Of a stretch of DNA of 41,506 nt, positions 32,012 to 39,391 are shown in pieces. The DNA comes from a virus. The notes beneath the pieces were generated by a model. It was not told the origin of the DNA, did no database searches, and saw nothing but the letters and a program-made list of their open reading frames with translations. The stretch lies in IMG/VR virus record IMGVR_UViG_3300036759_000134, positions 1 through 41,506 of that record. One strand, 5' to 3'. Each line of letters opens with the position of its first letter. The stretch's first letter is position 1. The position numbers and the translations under genes were made by a program.

Positions 32012-33210
32012 ACCCACACCACTCCCACGTTATCGTGCATTAAATCCCACAGGAACTTGGCGTTTAACGCATCTAATTGCTCTACATCATCGGAAACAAG
32101 GTTAATGATCTTGTTGTTATTAAGGTCAACGGTATCTTCGGCTTTCTTGATCTGATCAAGGGTCAACATAAGCTCAAGGTTAATCGGAGCAGAAATAAGG
32201 CCGCTTCCTTGTACATCTCCAATAAAAGTTGCCGTAAGGTTATCAATCCTGTCGTTAATATCATCGATCTCGGCAAAAATTGTAGTGATTTGTCCATTGA
32301 TCGTTACAATATCAGCTTCTATATCATCTATATTGCTTTCAATAGCTGTTAACTGGAGATGTATGGAAATTAAATCATTGTTTATAGACGTTATTTGGCT
32401 ATTGATCGTTGCAACCTGGGATTGGAGGGTATCTATATCACCTTCGGCAGTGCTCATCCTTGATGAAAGGCTTGCTACTGCGCCAATAAGCCCAAGAACT
32501 TGCGCCTGTAACAAAAGGATAGCAGCAAAGCCGCCAACAGACGCAATCCCTGTCTCTATAGCATCAACTGCGCTGCTCAAGGCATCCACGGTATTAGAAA
32601 TGGCATTGACCACGTTTGCGAGGTTGGAAAGGTTTTCAATGGTCGTACTTAAGCTACTTTCGACTGTTGATAAAGCGTCCGATTCTACCGGACGGTTGGA
32701 ACCATTGCCACGCCATATCCGTGTATTTGTTAAATTAGCCATATTATCTAAATGAAGGATTGTTATCGGCTCTGCGCGGTCTGAAGCATTACCTATTAAC
32801 AATTGCTTATTCAAAAGCTGTGTGGGTTGAGCCAAATTGGCTGCATCTCCTACAAATATTTGACCATAGGGAAGGGAGATCGTTCCACCACCAGGAATTT
32901 CAATGGACAAAACGCCATCATTATTATAAAGAAAGCCATTAACAAGCTCATCAAGAGCTTGAGCATTAGGAGCAATAAAATTAGCTTGTTGAATAATAAA
33001 CTTTAAGGCGCGAAGTTTATCAAGTAATGTGCGCAGCTCAACGATATCCAGTTTGACATCAATGAGCGCAGGGCTTGCAATGGAATTCCCTTGTGGATCG
33101 CCAATAATAATATAATCCTGGCTTCCCAAATTAGGAAGCTGAGCAACAGCCCTTAACTTCCCTGTAAGGGGTGACATGAAAACATCAGTTAACCCTACAA
33201 GATATTTCAT
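32008..33210 (-). CDS. Coiled-coil tail fibre protein
   Basis: This encodes 400 residues. The N-terminal ~170 residues carry the same 'PNAQALDELVNGFLYNNDGV' module as the long fibre. The middle (about 180-330) is a long coiled coil of 'TINSQITSINNDLISI'-type heptads. The C-terminus has the 'NNNKIINLVSDDVEQLDALN' linker motif common before receptor-binding parts. It lacks a chaperone and ends where the long fibre begins, overlapping by 4 bases. The two genes may build one composite fibre, or arose by duplication. Confidence 0.75.
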   Translation of the reverse strand: MKYLVGLTDVFMSPLTGKLRAVAQLPNLGSQDYIIIGDPQGNSIASPALIDVKLDIVELRTLLDKLRALKFIIQQANFIAPNAQALDELVNGFLYNNDGVLSIEIPGGGTISLPYGQIFVGDAANLAQPTQLLNKQLLIGNASDRAEPITILHLDNMANLTNTRIWRGNGSNRPVESDALSTVESSLSTTIENLSNLANVVNAISNTVDALSSAVDAIETGIASVGGFAAILLLQAQVLGLIGAVASLSSRMSTAEGDIDTLQSQVATINSQITSINNDLISIHLQLTAIESNIDDIEADIVTINGQITTIFAEIDDINDRIDNLTATFIGDVQGSGLISAPINLELMLTLDQIKKAEDTVDLNNNKIINLVSDDVEQLDALNAKFLWDLMHDNVGVVWV

Positions 33211-34247
33211 GCCGTAAAATGCCCTATAAAGTTAGTTATAGCCGTAAGGTCGCTATTAAACAGGGCTTCCGAAAAATCCAGGTAGTACTGCCTGATCTGG
33301 GTGCCGGTATTATCCAACTCCGTATTTTCATCAGGATCTAACACGGCATTAGCCCTATAGTAATAAAAGGGTTGTATAGATGAATCGGCTAGAATTTGAA
33401 AACATTTAGCAATAGATTCCTGTCCTCCTGTAGAGGCGATCTCGAATAAGGAAAATAGTGTTTCAATGGTGGTAGTTACAAGAGGTTCAGGACCAGGTGG
33501 AGGCTCACCGGATGAATCAAACCCATATTTACCCAGTCCCGTTCCAACGGAAAGCAAACATGTCCTATTAAATGTTGGATTTAAAGCTTGCCCGTAAATA
33601 TAAGCAAAAAAAGACGCATTGTTTTGGTAAACGCCGCTATCTATGTAAGTATGTTCCCCGATAGTCCACGTAGGAAGGTAAGCAGGGGCAGCAGACACGG
33701 CTAAGGCTACGTCGCTTATAAGAAAATTCTGTCCAATAAACCCATCAACGTTAGCATTCGAGAATGTTACATAAGTGTTGGTGTCAAGTTGGTACCCAGG
33801 TATTACCACATTCGTTTGAACGGCCTGCATGGTATCCGAACCAAAGATATCTTGAATTAAAGTCTTTAATAACCCTGAACCGTAAGCGTTTTCCGTGGGG
33901 CCGGAAGATTGATAAAAAGGGATGTCTGCCGCTATAAGCGCAACCTTATAAACTTCATTAGGACGCAAGGATTCAAAAAGGGAACTTAAGCTAAAAATAT
34001 ATGGGGCGTGTTCATCAAAGAAGTCCAATAACTCATTAATTGATTTCTTTTCAGTAGCAAGGCATAACGCAATAAGTGCGCCTACGGAAGTACCGCCTAG
34101 AACATTAAACCTTCTTGTAAAAACCGTTCTATCGTCAGGGTCTTCGCCTAATTGAATGACAAATTTTTTCAGCCAGTTTAAAGAAAAGTAGCCTCTGGCT
34201 CCCCCCCCATCTATCGTTAATATTCTGTTTGTTGAGGTGTCAGCCAT
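33207..34247 (-). CDS. Patatin-like phospholipase
   Basis: This encodes 346 residues. The patatin signature is complete: oxyanion glycines 'DGGGARG' (residues 13-19), nucleophile Ser54 in 'GGTSVG' (GxSxG) and catalytic Asp203 in 'YIDSGVYQNN'. It should hydrolyse acyl chains of membrane lipids. No signal peptide is seen. It sits between the terminase and tail fibre genes and overlaps the fibre gene by 4 bases, so it is made late with virion proteins. Cognate CBASS cyclase genes are absent, so it is not a CapV effector. It may be a virion-associated or lysis enzyme. Confidence 0.9.
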   Translation of the reverse strand: MADTSTNRILTIDGGGARGYFSLNWLKKFVIQLGEDPDDRTVFTRRFNVLGGTSVGALIALCLATEKKSINELLDFFDEHAPYIFSLSSLFESLRPNEVYKVALIAADIPFYQSSGPTENAYGSGLLKTLIQDIFGSDTMQAVQTNVVIPGYQLDTNTYVTFSNANVDGFIGQNFLISDVALAVSAAPAYLPTWTIGEHTYIDSGVYQNNASFFAYIYGQALNPTFNRTCLLSVGTGLGKYGFDSSGEPPPGPEPLVTTTIETLFSLFEIASTGGQESIAKCFQILADSSIQPFYYYRANAVLDPDENTELDNTGTQIRQYYLDFSEALFNSDLTAITNFIGHFTA

Positions 34248-34418
34248 TTAGTTTCTCTTCAAGACATCAAGGCTAAGCTCTTTGATTACCAAGTCCATAT
34301 AAACTTGCGCATTGCTTAAAGGGGTAGGGGGCGTTCCAATGCTTGCCGTCGTAGATGCGAAAGCCAACAAGAGGTCATTAACTTCTTCAAGCCTTGCAAT
34401 TGTTGTTGGTGTAAGCAT
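34248..34418 (-). CDS. Small protein between TerL and patatin, 56 residues
   Basis: The ATG at 34418 follows GGAG with 7-base spacing, and the stop is directly before the patatin ATG. It starts MLTPTTIARLEEVNDLLLAF and is helical and amphipathic, with a Thr/Pro linker (GTPPTPLSN) and a second helix. Tight packing supports a real gene, perhaps a partner or linker of patatin or fibre. No family is recognised. Confidence 0.6.
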   Translation of the reverse strand: MLTPTTIARLEEVNDLLLAFASTTASIGTPPTPLSNAQVYMDLVIKELSLDVLKRN

Positions 34419-34438
34419 TTAATGTCTCCAAATTTTTA

Positions 34439-35938
34439 TCATACATAAGTTGGTGTTGCAGACACTCTATTCTCATATATACTATAATTTTCATTTATAG
34501 CATGCGACAGCCCATTGTATGAATAAAATAAAGCATCTATGCAGTGATCATTTTTCTTTATTATTTGACCTTTTTCATCCCGTGAATACTGTCGCCATTC
34601 TTTAACAAGGTTTATACAGCCGCTATTTGTTTCAGGATCGTACATAATCTTAAAAGAGCTTCTCCTGATACGCTCATATATTGAATCAACAACGGCTTCC
34701 TTTGTTCCGTTTGCCTTGATAGCTTTAATAAGCTTCAATCCACAGGTGTTTTGAAGGAATTGTATCGTTGATTCTTTTGCATGCTGGTTTTCGCCTGCGC
34801 CTGCTGGATCGCACATCCCATAACATCCTGAAAAGGGAAGAAAACGGCTCATATTAGAGGCGTGCTCACTGGGCGTTACATTAGAAAGCTTGTAATCTCT
34901 ACAGACATAAACAACATCGTTGTCACGGTCATAAGCCAGCAAGACAAATCCCCACGTTCCTCCAGAGGTCACAGAAGGGTCTACGCCATAAATATAAGCA
35001 AATGGCCTATATCGAGGATCACGTAAGTCAAATGGCTTGATAAAAATTTCAGATTCAGGCTGGATAAATACCTTTCCATGTCCAAATATAGGAATGCCAT
35101 TCTTTCTAGCTTCCAGTTGCCACGCCGGTGTTGAATCTTGGAGCCTTTGTTTTTCGTCAAGTGGCAAATATGGGTTATCATCCCATCCAATGTGCATATA
35201 GAACTTGTTTTTATAGAAAGTCTCCGGCTCGACATGGGTAATAGTTCCATCAGCTTCATTTCTATTCATAAAATGGCAAACAAGCTCATCCATTCCCTTT
35301 TCCGGCCACATTGTGACGTTTAACAAGGTACGGGTGCCTGTAAATGAAGCTGTGCGCATCAATGCTTCTTGGTAAACGTCATAACCTACCGATTCATCTA
35401 AGTGAATCCAGTCAAATTTAACGCCCTGAAATGCGGACGCCCCTTGTTTGAAGGCCTTAAAATATAAATGGGAAAAGCCACCGGACACATGAGGAATCAT
35501 TACGGTGCCAAATGCGCCTGATAGGTTAGTGTGGGTCTTGTGAGCAATGAGGCTCTCATGAATTATGGCAACGACGGAACCGTCAAGCGCATCTTCAAAC
35601 AAATTTGCTTGAAGGATAGTTTTTGTCTGGTCAGCACTTATTGAAGCTTCAAGGGCGTTAATTGGCCTATCAAACCTGTAACCATTCCACCATTCAGGAT
35701 ATAGGCCCGTTAAATGAAAATATAGTTCTACCAGGACGCCATAGGTCTTACCTGTCCTGTTCCCTCCTAATATAAGCCGTTCCCGTGCTTCCAATCCGGC
35801 ACGGTAATAGGTCATCATCTTTTCGGTGGGCTTATAATAAGATAAATTAATTAAATCATTAACTTTGTGGTATTCCAGTGCAGAATCAATATAAGAAAGA
35901 ATTTCTTGAGGAGAAAGGTTATCAAAAGCACTATTCAT
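34439..35938 (-). CDS. terL: Terminase large subunit
   Basis: This encodes 499 residues. ATPase: Walker A 'GGNRTGKT' (residues 58-65) and Walker B 'DWIHLDES' with Asp181/Glu182. C-terminal RNase H-fold nuclease: Asp320 in 'YGVDPS', Asp377 in 'GMCDPAG' and Asp468 in 'HCIDALF'. This is the motor that packages DNA into the procapsid and cuts it. The pattern resembles the short T7-like/BPP-1-like podovirus terminases. No ribosome-binding site is obvious before the ATG. Confidence 0.93.
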   Translation of the reverse strand: MNSAFDNLSPQEILSYIDSALEYHKVNDLINLSYYKPTEKMMTYYRAGLEARERLILGGNRTGKTYGVLVELYFHLTGLYPEWWNGYRFDRPINALEASISADQTKTILQANLFEDALDGSVVAIIHESLIAHKTHTNLSGAFGTVMIPHVSGGFSHLYFKAFKQGASAFQGVKFDWIHLDESVGYDVYQEALMRTASFTGTRTLLNVTMWPEKGMDELVCHFMNRNEADGTITHVEPETFYKNKFYMHIGWDDNPYLPLDEKQRLQDSTPAWQLEARKNGIPIFGHGKVFIQPESEIFIKPFDLRDPRYRPFAYIYGVDPSVTSGGTWGFVLLAYDRDNDVVYVCRDYKLSNVTPSEHASNMSRFLPFSGCYGMCDPAGAGENQHAKESTIQFLQNTCGLKLIKAIKANGTKEAVVDSIYERIRRSSFKIMYDPETNSGCINLVKEWRQYSRDEKGQIIKKNDHCIDALFYSYNGLSHAINENYSIYENRVSATPTYV

Positions 35939-36001
35939 ATAGAATAAATGACATTAATAATATAATGTGTAAAGCTTTATTTGATTTTTAGTAAAAGATA
36001 C

Positions 36002-36508
36002 TTATTTGGATTGTTCCCAACGAATATTCCAGTTTTCAATGTAAGATTTACATAAGGAAGGCTCAACCAATATCAAGAGGTTTTCCGTATTGTTCTTGTA
36101 AGCATTTTCAGAAAAATTATAGGAACCCGTGATAAGGGTTCCTTCATCAATAATTATGATTTTATTGTGCGCAATACCGGAAGGATAATCAAACCGTACT
36201 GCTATTCCGGCTTCAATTACGATATCTTTGGCAGACTGGCTGTTATTAACATTGCTTTTATCAAGGATAAGCTTTACATCAACGCCACGTTTATGGGCTT
36301 CTACAAGCGCATTGGCAATAACTTTATCGGTAAAGCTAAATGCCTGTAGCCTGATAGACTTCTTTGCGTCATTTATATGGTCAACAATATGGGATTGGCA
36401 CTTCTTGTTGGGAGTAAAGCATACGAACGGGTATTCATTTAGGGAAAGTGGTAAGCCAAAAACATTAATTGAACCCAACAAAACTATAATTAGCGTTTTT
36501 TTTAACAT
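36002..36508 (-). CDS. Secreted phospholipase D-family (HKD) protein
   Basis: This encodes 168 residues from the ATG at 36508; an ATG at 36529 lacks a ribosome-binding site. A signal peptide (residues 1-18) is followed by one HKD motif: His114, Lys116, Asp121, then Gly128-Ser129 and Asn131 ('HNKIIIID', 'GSYNFSENA'). Single-HKD secreted enzymes dimerise to make the active site. They include the Nuc endonuclease and the Rickettsia PLD, which this resembles in length and motif spacing. It could cleave phospholipids or DNA in the periplasm or outside the cell. It is transcribed with TerL in the late block. Confidence 0.85.
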   Translation of the reverse strand: MLKKTLIIVLLGSINVFGLPLSLNEYPFVCFTPNKKCQSHIVDHINDAKKSIRLQAFSFTDKVIANALVEAHKRGVDVKLILDKSNVNNSQSAKDIVIEAGIAVRFDYPSGIAHNKIIIIDEGTLITGSYNFSENAYKNNTENLLILVEPSLCKSYIENWNIRWEQSK

Positions 36509-36536
36509 AAACTTCTCATTTCCAAACATTATTGTA

Positions 36537-36600
36537 GCAAGGTTAGGGACAAAATGAAAAAAAACCTAACCTTGCTCGTGCCTGTCACTATTCAGGCACA
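36537..36600. repeat. Tandem hairpins upstream of the PLD/TerL genes
   Basis: AGCAAGGTTAGG (36537-36548) and CCTAACCTTGCT (36566-36577) are perfect 12-bp inverted copies with a 17-base loop holding an A8 run. Right beside it, GTGCCTG (36579-36585) and CAGGCAC (36594-36600) form a second perfect hairpin. In the leftward transcript a T8 run lies in the first loop. This could be an attenuator or, being near terL, a packaging (pac/cos) site. Confidence 0.6.
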
Positions 36601-36602
36601 AC

Positions 36603-36812
36603 TTATAATATTGTTTCATCATCATACCTTACTACTTTTAACCCCAAATGTTTAAGTTTGTAATGCAAGGCTGTGCGATCCATTCCAATAATTTTAGCTG
36701 CCTCGGCAATAGAGGAATATTTTATAATAACTTGAGATAAATATTCTTTTTCAAATATGGTGCGAGCTTTTCTCAAAGGAAGACTTAAAACAAAATTATC
36801 CATACTAATCAT
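36603..36812 (-). CDS. Fis-type helix-turn-helix protein
   Basis: This encodes 69 residues from the ATG at 36812, the most plausible of three nearby starts. The C-terminal 'SSIAEAAKIIGMDRTALHYK' helix pair followed by 'LKHLGL' is a Fis/HTH_8 DNA-binding domain. It is close in size to Fis. It probably binds DNA as a dimer, and might regulate late transcription or act at the adjacent hairpins, where terminase would cut. The start overlaps the previous stop (TGATG). Confidence 0.75.
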   Translation of the reverse strand: MISMDNFVLSLPLRKARTIFEKEYLSQVIIKYSSIAEAAKIIGMDRTALHYKLKHLGLKVVRYDDETIL

Positions 36813-37060
36813 CAACGAGGGTCCCAAGGGCTATTGCCAACTTCATGAATGCCATTTACATGATCTTTAGTAAGTTCCATAGCTTTATCTTTAATCCATT
36901 TCGAATCAATTGGTTTGTTGTTATTAATGATATTTTCTGAAAGAATCAGATAATAATGATCATAAAGCTCTCTAGCTCTATGATCATAAGCCTCTTTGAT
37001 TAATCCTTTTTCTCCAGGCTCTTTAATGACTATCGTATAGTCTTTGTGAAACCCCACCAT
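36812..37060 (-). CDS. Hypothetical protein, 82 residues
   Basis: The ATG at 37060 is preceded by AAGGG and lies just after the Acb2-like gene stop; longer frames to 37174 overlap that gene heavily and are unlikely. The protein is helical and charged with 'KEAYDHRARELYDHYYLILS' in the middle and a 'GNSPWDPR' end. No domain is recognised. It is translated between the Acb2-like and Fis-like genes. Confidence 0.6.
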   Translation of the reverse strand: MVGFHKDYTIVIKEPGEKGLIKEAYDHRARELYDHYYLILSENIINNNKPIDSKWIKDKAMELTKDHVNGIHEVGNSPWDPR

Positions 37061-37061
37061 C

Positions 37062-37277
37062 TTATTTCCCTTCATTAGTTTTATTTTTATAAGCTTCCGT
37101 AATTCCCTTACGCAAAGCCATAAAACCTTGCTCAATGTGGGTTCTTCCAATAGAAAACCAACGATGCTTACCATAGAGGTTTTCTAATGCGTCCATAATA
37201 TTAACCATATCATTCTCTTTTTCGTACAGGTCATTAGCATGCAGTTGGTAATTACCATCTAATTTTACAAAGCTCAT
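37062..37277 (-). CDS. acb2-like: Acb2/Tad1-hairpin-like protein (putative anti-CBASS)
   Basis: This encodes 71 residues. The segment 'HRWFSIGRTHIEQGFMALRK' matches the recurring 'RW.aIg.T.lq.GfmAL.Ra' core of the phage Acb2/Tad1 hairpin family as I know it, preceded by a short helix (KENDMVNIMDALEN). Acb2 proteins bind cyclic di- and trinucleotides of the CBASS defence system and stop effector activation. Length suits a minimal family member. The nucleotide-binding residues could not be verified without an alignment. Confidence 0.6.
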   Translation of the reverse strand: MSFVKLDGNYQLHANDLYEKENDMVNIMDALENLYGKHRWFSIGRTHIEQGFMALRKGITEAYKNKTNEGK

Positions 37278-37281
37278 CCTA

Positions 37282-37599
37282 TTACCCTTTCTTTAATGGC
37301 TTAGCCACATTCCAGTTTGCCTCTACGCACGCAAGATAGTCTTCATAGACCTTTACATGATCCTCGACGGGAGTCTCCGCAAAGATAAGAGCTTTTGTCT
37401 CTTGTTTCACGTCTGTTCCAATACTTCCTGACATAGCAGCCTTCTCTAAAGATGCGTGCAATTTCGCCTGTGTTTCATCGGAGAAACCTGCGCTACAGGC
37501 TTTAACTCGGTCGCTTACAACGCTGTCTTGAATATCATGAGAGGAACAGGCGGTTAATAGAAGGGAAATAGATAAAGCGGTTAGTTTATTAAGTTTCAA
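37282..37599 (-). CDS. Small lipoprotein
   Basis: This encodes 105 residues. A lipoprotein signal peptide (MKLNKLTALSISLLLTAC) with lipobox Cys18 is followed by a polar helical domain with further Cys residues ('VKACSAGF', 'DYLACVEANW') that could form a disulfide. It is likely anchored in the outer membrane. Phage lipoproteins in such positions often prevent superinfection; here this is only a hypothesis. The start overlaps the upstream gene by 11 bases. Confidence 0.65.
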   Translation of the reverse strand: MKLNKLTALSISLLLTACSSHDIQDSVVSDRVKACSAGFSDETQAKLHASLEKAAMSGSIGTDVKQETKALIFAETPVEDHVKVYEDYLACVEANWNVAKPLKKG

Positions 37600-37834
37600 A
37601 ATTATTCTCCTGACTGTCCAATGTTGTTTTAGGGGCCATTTTCTCTATATAACTTTCCATCCATAATCTAGATTCTTCTAGCCGATTCAAAGCCCATTCT
37701 ATTTCGTTTGATAACTTAAAGGCCCTTCTTCCATCATAGCACAAGACACCAGGCGCAGGTTCCATTTGATCTTCGTAAAAGTTCTTTAAGCCTTTTACAA
37801 GTTCGTTAAGGGTTTTAATTTTTTCATCCACCAT
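37589..37834 (-). CDS. Hypothetical protein, 81 residues
   Basis: A helical, acidic soluble protein with a 'GVLCYDGRRAFKLSNEIEWALNR' middle. No family is recognised. It is the first gene after a promoter region with the large palindrome at 37863-37899 and is coupled to the lipoprotein gene. Confidence 0.6.
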   Translation of the reverse strand: MVDEKIKTLNELVKGLKNFYEDQMEPAPGVLCYDGRRAFKLSNEIEWALNRLEESRLWMESYIEKMAPKTTLDSQENNFET

Positions 37835-37862
37835 TATTATGTCTCACTTCCTAAAAAATTAA

Positions 37863-37899
37863 AGATATATTGCGGTGTGAAATATTACACAATATATCT
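37863..37899. promoter_or_regulatory. Large palindrome upstream of the 37.8-36.6 kb gene group
   Basis: AGATATATTG (37863-37872) and CAATATATCT (37890-37899) are perfect 10-bp inverted copies; nested inside is a GTGT/ACAC pair. It lies 29 bases upstream of the start at 37834. Leftward TTGTGT-17-TATATC within it would be a promoter, making this an operator. Confidence 0.5.
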
Positions 37900-37936
37900 G
37901 GTTATTGATAGTATAATCATGAGATTATATCAATAT

Positions 37937-38149
37937 TTATTTATTTTCCTTGTGTATGTTATTTTCAAGGATTTGTCTCTTACCTAAGAGAACAGTCAAT
38001 ACGTTAAGGTATCCTTGTCTTGCTACGCCAGCGTCACTGTACTCTATTCTCCACGTCAAAAGTTCAATTTCTTTGTCTAAATGTTCTAAGGCTTCTAAAC
38101 CAGAATAATCATTACCACAGTAATTGCATGTAATATGGGTGATGATCAA
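37937..38149 (-). CDS. Small protein with N-terminal CxxC pair
   Basis: This encodes 70 residues from a TTG (no ATG available) with GGGGAG upstream. 'CNYCGNDYSGLEALEHLDKE' gives half of a zinc-binding site followed by a helical coil. Unknown function; a partial zinc ribbon or dimeric zinc site are options. The TTG start lowers confidence. Confidence 0.5.
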   Translation of the reverse strand: MIITHITCNYCGNDYSGLEALEHLDKEIELLTWRIEYSDAGVARQGYLNVLTVLLGKRQILENNIHKENK

Positions 38150-38173
38150 CCTTCTCTCCCCTCACTTCCCAAT

Positions 38174-38464
38174 TTAATCATCAGACACCTCAAGTTCAAT
38201 TATATTAATTGTTTTATGTTCTTTGGTCATGGCATTACCCTCAAGTGACTTATAAAGGTTATTAATTATTTCTGATGTCATATTTCTTTCAATAATGTCA
38301 TTAAGGAATGTCAACTTACTAATTTCTTCATCCAAAATTATTCTTTGAGCATATCCTGAAGATGATATTTCTTTTTGAAATATCTCTATTAAACGCCTGT
38401 TTTTCCATAACTCTTGAACGATTAACTTGCTATTAATCTCTTCTATTAATTCACCGTGCGTCAT
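38174..38464 (-). CDS. Hypothetical protein, 96 residues
   Basis: A helical, acidic protein without a recognised domain ('LIVQELWKNRRLIEIFQKEI'). Its ATG overlaps the stop of the upstream gene (ATGA), so the two are coupled. Confidence 0.6.
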   Translation of the reverse strand: MTHGELIEEINSKLIVQELWKNRRLIEIFQKEISSSGYAQRIILDEEISKLTFLNDIIERNMTSEIINNLYKSLEGNAMTKEHKTINIIELEVSDD

Positions 38465-38763
38465 TCCATGACCTCCTTTTGCTGATACCTACCCCCAAAT
38501 GTATAATCATCTTCTTCATAGGGCTTATAAGTCTCCTTAAAAATATCTTCTTTGCAGGGATAGATTTCACCTTGGATTCCTTTGATGATGAAGTTTCCCT
38601 CCAATACTTCCATAACACCTTCAAGGGTTCTAATTATACATTTGTTAGGGAATCCTCCATGAAAAACAACTTGAAGTCCATATTCTTTGGTAAACCACTC
38701 CGGCGCATCATCAACCCCGAACTGAAAAGCCTCTACCACAACAGGTTTCTTAACGTATTTCAT
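38461..38763 (-). CDS. Conserved phage 'KKPVVVEAFQ' protein
   Basis: This encodes 100 residues. 'MKYVKKPVVVEAFQFGVDDA', then 'IIRTLEGVMEVLEGNFIIKG' and 'GEIYPCKEDIFKETYKPYEE' are the hallmark segments of a very widespread small phage protein (often annotated hypothetical or PGDYG-like) of unknown function. It is an all-beta protein by eye. Coupled by 4-base overlaps to genes on both sides. Confidence 0.85.
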   Translation of the reverse strand: MKYVKKPVVVEAFQFGVDDAPEWFTKEYGLQVVFHGGFPNKCIIRTLEGVMEVLEGNFIIKGIQGEIYPCKEDIFKETYKPYEEDDYTFGGRYQQKEVME

Positions 38764-39053
38764 GTTATTTTTGCCCTTTCAAGCTCCTCAAACTCTTTAA
38801 TACATTTATCAAATTCATAAAACGGGGGATTTCTGTAAACATAATCCATAAAAATTCCACAGTCTTCGCTATCGCATTGAAAATACACAAAATTTTTAGT
38901 CCATATATAAATTCTCTGAACGTCATCACACCACTTTTTTGAAAGTTCTTCTACAGTCAAATTGTGATAAATAACATCTGTCCATTTCTCACCAGCATCT
39001 TCAAGTTGATCTTCTAACCAGTCTTGTAACGTTTCATAATCTTCAAATTCCAT
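38760..39053 (-). CDS. Hypothetical acidic protein, 97 residues
   Basis: ATG at 39053 is chosen over a GTG at 39059. An acidic protein with several aromatic residues ('FEDYETLQDWLEDQLEDAGE', 'RIYIWTKNFVYFQCDSEDC'). It overlaps the upstream zinc-finger-like gene by 11 bases and the downstream gene by 4. Acidity hints at DNA mimicry or protein-inhibitor roles, but no homologue is recognised. Confidence 0.6.
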   Translation of the reverse strand: MEFEDYETLQDWLEDQLEDAGEKWTDVIYHNLTVEELSKKWCDDVQRIYIWTKNFVYFQCDSEDCGIFMDYVYRNPPFYEFDKCIKEFEELERAKIT

Positions 39054-39261
39054 TTTCACTCTTCTCTCTAACCATTCTTCTTAAATGATTTGCCATATAA
39101 ATAGCCTGATCTCTACAATCTTTAGAACATACAACATCAGTTTGAAACTTATTACCATAATTAATAAGATACTTTCTCGTTTTGGCGGCGAATGTTAACC
39201 CACACAAAGAACAAACTTTGCGGAATGTCTTGTATTTGTATCCTATGCACTTAGCTCTCAT
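39043..39261 (-). CDS. Small zinc-finger-like protein
   Basis: This encodes 72 residues. 'VCSLCGLTF' and 'VVCSKDCRDQ' provide a C-x2-C and C-x3-C set, a zinc ribbon as in small phage HNH- or zinc-finger-like proteins; the protein is strongly basic and likely binds nucleic acid. There is no HNH His pattern. Confidence 0.65.
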   Translation of the reverse strand: MRAKCIGYKYKTFRKVCSLCGLTFAAKTRKYLINYGNKFQTDVVCSKDCRDQAIYMANHLRRMVREKSENGI

Positions 39262-39264
39262 TCT

Positions 39265-39333
39265 TCACCATACTTTGTCTTTTTGTGATTCAGGAACTTT
39301 GTTAAGTTCGGATATAAATTCTCTAAGTGTCAT
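39265..39333 (-). CDS. Very short reading frame, 22 residues, possible truncated gene
   Basis: It reads MTLREFISELNKVPESQKDK and ends VW. The start resembles the N-terminus of common phage proteins of the 'MTVKELIEELxKLP' type that continue for 60 or more residues, so this may be a remnant. It stops just before the next gene's ATG. Confidence 0.3.
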   Translation of the reverse strand: MTLREFISELNKVPESQKDKVW

Positions 39334-39391
39334 TTTGAACTATTTCTCCAATTTAGTATCAGTATACTTACACTATTTAGATCATTTAGTA

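Noticed and set aside
33207-34247. CapV-type CBASS effector
   Set aside because: No cyclase or other CBASS genes nearby, and the gene is coupled to virion genes.
36812-37174. 120-residue version of the gene downstream of the Acb2-like protein
   Set aside because: Its first 38 codons overlap the Acb2-like gene in another frame. The ATG at 37060 has a good ribosome-binding site directly after the previous stop.
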